NCBI GenBank assembly: GCA_946404405.1
Contig: CAMJDL010000033.1
Location: 1-37,522, forward strand
Reading direction: 5' to 3'
Origin: an uncultured Prevotella sp.
GTDB taxonomy: Bacteria > Bacteroidota > Bacteroidia > Bacteroidales > Bacteroidaceae
DNA: 37,522 nt
Shown here: one piece after another, positions 33,499 to 37,522 of the stretch
Layout: each line of letters begins with the position of its first letter
Numbering within the stretch: position 1 is the first letter of the stretch
Position numbers and translations under genes: made by a program
The notes under the pieces: model-generated
The model's database searches: none
Seen by the model: the letters and a program-made list of their open reading frames with translations, nothing else
What the model was told of the DNA's origin: nothing

Positions 33499-35217
33499 TC
33501 ACCGAACGACCGTCTTTCCTTTGACGGGATGCAGATACCAGTCCTTAGCTTTTGTATGGTCGCTGGCCCAGGTGTTGAACTCCAGATAGGCATCCTTGAC
33601 ACTGGTACGTTCGGTAGGCCACTGCCATTTTCCAGGAATAACGATGCCGTGAGGATCAGTACCTGCGGTAGATACGTGCAGCATATAGTAGTCGTTCTCG
33701 TAGAGGCCCTGCATCTCCTTTTTCACCTTGGCACCCAGCACGAACGAGCATGTCTGGAAGTCGAAGCCTGCGGGTTTGTCGACAACTACCATAACCGTGT
33801 CAACCGTGCGTGTGCCATTGCCGGTGTTGACCATCGTACCATGCGGGACGCCTAACACTTCATGCAGTTCCTTGTCACCGAATACGGGCTTGTAGTCCTT
33901 ATAGCTCTTGCCGTTTTTATTGTCAAAGCCTAACCACAGGTCGCGTGTAGCACCAAGGGCCACGAGCGATATCTCAAGTTTCGACGGGTCGCCGTCTTTC
34001 TCCTTCACCTCTATGACGCAGTCGTTCATGTCGTAGTCGCAGCGGTCAGTGCCCTCCATGGTGTTATCCTCCCACGCGTAGGTCCATATCTGTGGCGTGC
34101 TGGGTTCCGGCTTCACGGGTACACCCTTGGCCTTTGCAATACAGTTATGACCATTTGGTATCCAGTAGAGGCGGTCGTTGTAGTCCCAGTCATCACCATC
34201 CTCACAGGTCAAAAAGACATGGCCGTTGAACATAAACACCTTGACACGGGGATGGGAGTCCGTATCGATCATCGGAACGTCATCCTTTGCCAGTTTGAGC
34301 TCCAGGATATCGCCTGGCGTGAACTGGATGTCGTTCTTATCGCCACGGCGACAATACAGGTAGTGGCCGGTGAGGACGGATTTTTGTGGACTGAGATCTT
34401 GAGCGGGCACCTTCTTGTCCTTATAGGTATCCTTGATCAGGTATGTCTTCATATTCTCTGCCTGTCCTTTCGGATACCAGTTATACCAGATGTTGTCTTT
34501 GTCGCTGCCGTCGCCATAAATGAAGGTCAGCAAGATGCCATAGTTGGAATAAGGATTCTGGGTAATCTCGATGACGTCTCTGAAGTCGGCGTCACCAATG
34601 GTCTTATGGTTATCCTGACCTTCGGGCAGAACCTTCAACACTGCTTCACGGAAACTGTAGAAGTCCTTTATTTTGTATTGGACGTAGGGGGGAGGATCAA
34701 GAATGTAGGCATCCTCGAATTCAGGAGCTCGGCGGGGACTGGCCGATTCAACCATCTCGCCATCATCGCCGAACGATACCGACGTGTCTTCGCCAGGTAT
34801 GAATGGGCGGGCTATGCACTCTCCGTCCTTATTCATGCAGGCCACATAGAAGATGTCTGCCGTTGACGGTGCAAGGAAGGATACCGTTGCTGTTGTACCT
34901 TTGACAGCTGATGTACTGGCCAGCAAATTAGTCACGCCCACGTATGGGTTGCCGTCGAGCACAGCGATATGACTGATATTTTCCAGGTCTGCATCAACCG
35001 TGACCTTCACGCTATACCTGTTGCTGAGCGTCCAGTCCTGCTGGGGATCAACGGAAACACCCAACATCTGCTCGGCATATTTCAGGCGCTCAGCAGCCGT
35101 CGTACTATAGGGCTGTGGTGTGTAATCGTCCATATCGTGTTTACAGCCTGTCAGCACTACAACGCCGCAAATCGTCAAGATGGCGGTATACATCGATAAA
35201 TACATTTTCCTTTTCAT
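33499..35217 (-). CDS. LruC/DUF4842-type surface lipoprotein
   Basis: 572 residues from the ATG at 35217, which gives an SPII signal with lipobox LTGC (CKHDMDD). An in-frame ATG at 35376 would add a 53-residue charged head upstream of the promoter, so it is rejected. The mature protein is beta-rich. It contains DWDYNDRLYW, then WTYAWEDN...CDYDMNDCVIEV with an acidic Asp/Asn pattern that may bind calcium, and a C-terminal stretch from ISLVALGATRDLWL to HGIVIPGKWQWPTE that fits the LruC/DUF4842 domain of Bacteroidota. Relatives are surface-exposed lipoproteins of unknown function. It heads a two-gene operon with the sensor protein and has a near-consensus promoter 29 bases upstream. Confidence 0.78.
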   Translation of the reverse strand: MKRKMYLSMYTAILTICGVVVLTGCKHDMDDYTPQPYSTTAAERLKYAEQMLGVSVDPQQDWTLSNRYSVKVTVDADLENISHIAVLDGNPYVGVTNLLASTSAVKGTTATVSFLAPSTADIFYVACMNKDGECIARPFIPGEDTSVSFGDDGEMVESASPRRAPEFEDAYILDPPPYVQYKIKDFYSFREAVLKVLPEGQDNHKTIGDADFRDVIEITQNPYSNYGILLTFIYGDGSDKDNIWYNWYPKGQAENMKTYLIKDTYKDKKVPAQDLSPQKSVLTGHYLYCRRGDKNDIQFTPGDILELKLAKDDVPMIDTDSHPRVKVFMFNGHVFLTCEDGDDWDYNDRLYWIPNGHNCIAKAKGVPVKPEPSTPQIWTYAWEDNTMEGTDRCDYDMNDCVIEVKEKDGDPSKLEISLVALGATRDLWLGFDNKNGKSYKDYKPVFGDKELHEVLGVPHGTMVNTGNGTRTVDTVMVVVDKPAGFDFQTCSFVLGAKVKKEMQGLYENDYYMLHVSTAGTDPHGIVIPGKWQWPTERTSVKDAYLEFNTWASDHTKAKDWYLHPVKGKTVVR

Positions 35218-35245
35218 ACTTCCTGTTTTTTTGTAACTTTGGGTG

Positions 35246-35276
35246 CAAAGGTACGAATAAGTGAGCAAAAAGCAAA
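35246..35276 (-). promoter_or_regulatory. Bacteroidota promoter TTTG-N19-TACCTTTG for the LruC operon
   Basis: On the minus strand TTTG is at 35276-35273 and TACCTTTG at 35253-35246, 19 bases apart, an exact fit to the consensus. It leaves a leader of about 20 bases before the ATG at 35217 and fixes that start. Confidence 0.85.
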
Positions 35277-35300
35277 AGGAAAACTTGTTTTTCTTTTCTT

Positions 35301-35338
35301 TTTCGAGCGAAAGTACTTTCTTCGTTACGAAAAAAGTA
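35301..35338. promoter_or_regulatory. Clustered palindromes upstream of the LruC promoter
   Basis: TTCGAGCGAA (35301-35310) is palindromic around AG. It is followed by nested arms GTACTTT (35312-35318)/AAAGTAC (35332-35338) and TTCG (35320-35323)/CGAA (35327-35330). They lie 25-62 bases upstream of the -33 box on the minus strand, where an activator could bind. This is inference from symmetry only. Confidence 0.35.
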
Positions 35339-35476
35339 CGAATAAAAAACAAAACAACAAAATAAAAAACCGTCATTTCTGTGTCTTCGTGAAAGAAAAT
35401 GGCACTTTTCTTTGCATATTACACGAGTTAGTATCAATTTTAACAGATACATGGCCGAATTGTCGCGCAGTTTTTG

Positions 35477-35484
35477 TAATTTTG
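35477..35484 (+). promoter_or_regulatory. Putative -7 element TAATTTTG for the transposase gene
   Basis: Fits TAnnTTTG, 23 bases upstream of the GTG start at 35508. No good -33 TTTG at the proper distance, so a weak promoter at best. Confidence 0.45.
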
Positions 35485-35507
35485 CAAGGTTCAAACAATA
35501 AGAAGAG

Positions 35508-36662
35508 GTGGAAGAAAGGGCAAGACAAGGACAATGGCAATGGCAAGAGGAAGGCACCTCATGGAAAGGTGTCGGCATCTATCATGTCACGCTGACGGTG
35601 ACGTCGCGCGAGCCGCTGTTGGGCACGCTGGCCATTCCTGCCGGCAACCCAACCCAGGCACGGGTGGAGCCTACGGAGCTGGGGCGGGCAATCTTGGAAT
35701 GCCAGCGCTCCCTGCCGCTCTTTTATCCTGAGATACAGATTCTGCAATACTGCCTCATGCCCGACCATCTGCACAGTATCTGGTATGTGCGCCGCCCGAT
35801 GGAGCGCAGCATCCGCTATGTGGCGCAAGGCTTCTGGCGGGCAGCAAAGAAGGTGGGGCGGGCGCATAGCTATCTGCAAGCATGCGGAAGAAACTGCCTC
35901 ACAGGCAGCACAACGAACGAAAGCGCGCCGCCCTCTCTTTCGCCGATCGCGCCGCCGTCTCTTTCGCCGATCGCGCCGCCGTCCCTTTCGCCGATCGCGC
36001 CGCCGTCCCTTTCGTCCCTTGCGCCGGCTTCCAGCCGGGAGAACCCGCTTCGCGCCCTCCTCGGCGATGAAGCCTACTACGCCCTGCCGCCCCTCTTCAC
36101 CGAGGTGCCCTTCCTCCGTCCCCTGTCGCGCCGAGGCCAGCTGCAGTCCATGATCCGCTATGTGCAGCTCAATCCTCAGCGTCTGGCCACCAAGCGCCTG
36201 ATGCCTGGCTTCTTCCGCGTTCAGGAGGGCATTGAGATTGCAGGCCGCACCTACGCCGGCGTAGGCAACATCCTGCTACTGCAAGCCACCCACTTCGCCC
36301 CCGTCCATGTGCGCCACGATTTAGTTGACGAGGCTGCGCAAGGCCGCCCCCAGTCGTTGCGCAACTATATGAACGGCTGCGTGCTGGCGGCCCGAAAGGG
36401 CACGGTGATGGTCTCGCCCTTTATTTCCCCCAAAGAGAAAGAAGTGAAGGACGTGCTTCTTGCTGAACGGCATCCCTTCATCGTTCTGGCTGATAACGGC
36501 TTCCGCGACTATTACAAGCCACCCGGCGACATCTTCGATGCTGTCGCCGATGGCCGTGTGCTCGTCCTCAGTCCTTGGGAATACGATGCCGGCAAGCGCC
36601 ACATCAGCCGTGCTGACTGTGTCGCCTTGAATGCGATGGCTGAAGAGATTGCGGCTTTGTAG
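35508..36662 (+). CDS. REP-associated-type Y1 (HUH) transposase with C-terminal extension
   Basis: 384 residues from a GTG at 35508; no in-frame ATG occurs before the catalytic motif. Y1 transposase core: IYHVTLTV, YCLMPDHLHSIW with H87 and H89 as the HUH pair, and RYVQLNPQRLA with Y218 at the position of the catalytic tyrosine in E. coli RAYT (DYIYINPVKHG). RAYTs nick REP hairpins as single strands. Two oddities. First, a 24-bp tandem repeat encodes (APPSLSPI) repeats at residues 140-171 between HUH and Tyr. Second, about 150 extra residues follow the core (GTVMVSPFISPKEKEV, PFIVLADNGF, GRVLVLSPW), looking like a Rossmann-type domain that recalls DprA/SMF proteins. RAYTs are normally 150-250 residues. 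Base composition is more GC-rich than in the neighbours, which fits transfer. Confidence 0.8.
   Translation: MEERARQGQWQWQEEGTSWKGVGIYHVTLTVTSREPLLGTLAIPAGNPTQARVEPTELGRAILECQRSLPLFYPEIQILQYCLMPDHLHSIWYVRRPMERSIRYVAQGFWRAAKKVGRAHSYLQACGRNCLTGSTTNESAPPSLSPIAPPSLSPIAPPSLSPIAPPSLSSLAPASSRENPLRALLGDEAYYALPPLFTEVPFLRPLSRRGQLQSMIRYVQLNPQRLATKRLMPGFFRVQEGIEIAGRTYAGVGNILLLQATHFAPVHVRHDLVDEAAQGRPQSLRNYMNGCVLAARKGTVMVSPFISPKEKEVKDVLLAERHPFIVLADNGFRDYYKPPGDIFDAVADGRVLVLSPWEYDAGKRHISRADCVALNAMAEEIAAL
35925..36020 (+). repeat. 24-bp tandem repeat (4 units) inside the transposase gene
   Basis: Units start at 35925, 35949, 35973 and 35997. Units 2 and 3 differ by one base, unit 1 has one change, and unit 4 diverges at its end. 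It encodes an 8-residue Pro/Ser-rich repeat (APPSLSPI), in phase, so copy changes keep the frame. Confidence 0.92.
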
Positions 36663-36776
36663 GACATAAGGAGCAGACGGCTGTTCTAAAGTAAGCAGAT
36701 GGGGAGAGTAAGGTAAGGGGAAAGGGTGCGTAACGCCTTTGTACAGGGAGCGATAAGGCACCTTTCGACCTTGCTG

Positions 36777-36856
36777 GCATACGCAAAATACCTTACGGGC
36801 ATACGCAAAACACCTTACGGGCATACGCAAAACACCTTAGAAGCATACGCAAAATA
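36777..36856 (+). repeat. 22-bp tandem repeat (3.6 units), intergenic
   Basis: Units start at 36777, 36799 and 36821, with a partial unit at 36843; each opens with gcatacgcaaaa and continues with a CCTTA block. One base separates units 1 and 2 and three bases separate units 2 and 3. No spacers, so it is not a CRISPR array. Confidence 0.92.
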
Positions 36857-36883
36857 GTTGGCACATTTTTTGGCATCGCAAAC

Positions 36884-36991
36884 TATAGCATGGTTATAGC
36901 ATAGTTATAGCAGGGTTTTTGCAAACTATGCTATAGGGTAACGAATTGTATATAAATAAATTACATATAACTATAGCTATCATAGCATAGT
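36884..36991 (+). repeat. 11-bp iteron-like repeats with inverted copies
   Basis: Direct copies of tatagcatrgt at 36884, 36895 and 36906 (last one variant), an inverted copy (actatgctata, 36925-36935) and a further direct copy with one change at 36981-36991, followed by eight T. The 11-bp period would place each copy on the same helix face. Confidence 0.75.
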
Positions 36992-37137
36992 TTTTTTTGA
37001 ATTATACGGCTATAAGGGAAAATGCATTATACGGTTAAAGAACTCGCAGTCTGCAGGGACAAAACCCAAAAATAACATTTTGTAATGGGAATTATGTTAA
37101 ATTCGAACAATTTGATGGTTATTTGCAAAAAAAAATG

Positions 37138-37145
37138 TAATTTTG
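37138..37145 (+). promoter_or_regulatory. Putative -7 element TAATTTTG for the gene at 37189
   Basis: Fits TAnnTTTG. The nearest TTTG boxes (37111-37114 and 37122-37125) are 23 and 12 bases away, not the optimal 19-21. Leader of about 40 bases. Confidence 0.5.
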
Positions 37146-37188
37146 CAAGCAACTATAGATATAATAAACGAAAAAATATAGATTGATT

Positions 37189-37522
37189 ATGAGTACAAAG
37201 GCAAAAATGTGTGAAAGGACAACGCGGAGGACGTTGGGAGGGACACGTTGGTTCCACCTGATGGTCTTAATGCTTGTGCTGTTCACGGGCGGCAGTCCGA
37301 ATGCTTGGGCTGCGGACAACAGTGGGCTGGACCAGACGACTGTCGGTGACAAACAGTATTACGTGTTGAGGAGTGCTGACGACTGGGACAAGTTCCGACA
37401 ATTAGTAGCAGATGCCAATGGTAAATCGGAAGTGAATGCCATTATGGATGCCGACTTCAGCATTTCTAACCCCGTTGGTTTGGATGTTGCTCCTTATCGT
37501 GGTACGTTCAATGGCAACGGAC
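37189..37522 (+). CDS. Exported surface protein, N-terminal part only (runs off the window)
   Basis: The first 111 residues are present. Signal peptide with a long basic n-region (RTTRR...RW) and an end SPNAWA, the same style as the SKAWA end of the large surface protein at the left edge. The mature start reads YYVLRSADDWDKF, then NAIMDADFSISN and PYRGTFNGNG. This matches the opening of Prevotella surface proteins with GLUG-like or beta-helix repeats (strings of the form GTF-GNGHTL). Probably another large adhesin-like protein, but the rest is out of view. Confidence 0.7.
   Translation, partial: MSTKAKMCERTTRRTLGGTRWFHLMVLMLVLFTGGSPNAWAADNSGLDQTTVGDKQYYVLRSADDWDKFRQLVADANGKSEVNAIMDADFSISNPVGLDVAPYRGTFNGNG

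Larger units (their letters stand above)
36663..37188. other. Repeat-rich 526-base intergenic region
   Basis: No open frame I would call a gene. It holds an imperfect hairpin at 36721-36740 (AAAG...GCGTAACGC...CTTT), a 22-bp array (36777-36856), an 11-bp direct/inverted repeat cluster (36884-36991), AT-rich sequence, and a TAATTTTG element at 37138. It may hold transposase flanks, an operator region for the next gene, or both. Confidence 0.7.

Noticed and set aside
32545..33855. Long plus-strand open frame (436 codons)
   Set aside because: It overlaps the well-supported minus-strand sensor and LruC genes, lacks a signal or recognisable domain, and runs through a terminator.
35217..35376. Upstream start (35376) for the LruC-type gene
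   Set aside because: It would place the start upstream of the TTTG-N19-TACCTTTG promoter and bury the lipoprotein signal 53 residues inside the protein.
36777..36856. Possible CRISPR array
   Set aside because: The 22-bp units are directly adjacent with no spacers, and no cas genes are in view.
1..37522. tRNA or rRNA genes, integrase and attachment sites
   Set aside because: None recognised on either strand; apart from the REP-type transposase no mobile-element gene is visible.

Overview
The window reads as a Prevotella-type member of the Bacteroidota (Prevotellaceae). The evidence is a SusC/SusD pair, Bacteroidota promoters of the form TTTG-N19/20-TAnnTTTG, SPII lipoproteins, large InlB-B-repeat surface proteins whose C-terminus ends in a short GLYIVNGKKV-type tail, and a GH10-feruloyl esterase fusion with the layout of the characterised Prevotella ruminicola Xyn10D-Fae1A. 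The core is a polysaccharide utilisation locus (PUL) whose enzymes fit (arabino)xylan: GH31, GH3, GH10-CE1, GH43-CBM6-GH43-CBM6, GH43-CBM6 and a further GH43. All of them carry export signals. No PUL regulator (HTCS or ECF sigma) lies in the window.

Layout. 3-4301: giant cysteine-rich surface protein, 5' end outside the window. 4418-4582: small peptide gene that may be frameshifted. 4660-6996: GH31. 7237-14654: susC, susD and two further surface lipoproteins, closed by a strong terminator. 14820-21127: a duplicated two-gene cassette (polytopic DUF6057-like membrane protein plus lipoprotein with one CxxCH motif and PD40 propeller repeats), with its own near-perfect promoter, sitting inside the PUL. 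21239-32513: the five-gene enzyme operon, ending in a bidirectional terminator. 35217-32572 (minus strand): an LruC/DUF4842-type lipoprotein followed by a Cache-type sensor with no output domain. 35508-36662: an unusually long REP-associated-type Y1 transposase. 36663-37188: repeat-rich intergenic region. 37189 to the end: start of another exported protein.

The most striking signal is not a gene. At least eleven short arrays of 7-bp units, many exactly five units (35 bp) long, are scattered through coding regions and gene junctions. The unit sequence differs between sites while the period stays at 7. Where the unit could create stop codons, the substitutions or the one extra base sit exactly at the phase-critical positions that keep the frame open. 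At three gene junctions the array instead supplies the stop codon. The DUF6057/PD40 cassette also carries four hairpin (REP/BIME-like) insertions, and comparison of the paralogues shows at least two are in-frame additions. A REP-type transposase lies about 14 kb downstream, but no shared sequence links it to these hairpins.

Inferred working model: SusC/D and the two lipoproteins capture xylan fragments at the surface, GH10-CE1 cuts the backbone and removes ferulate, the GH43s remove arabinose or xylose, and GH3 and GH31 finish the oligosaccharides. The role of the DUF6057/CxxCH cassette is unknown.
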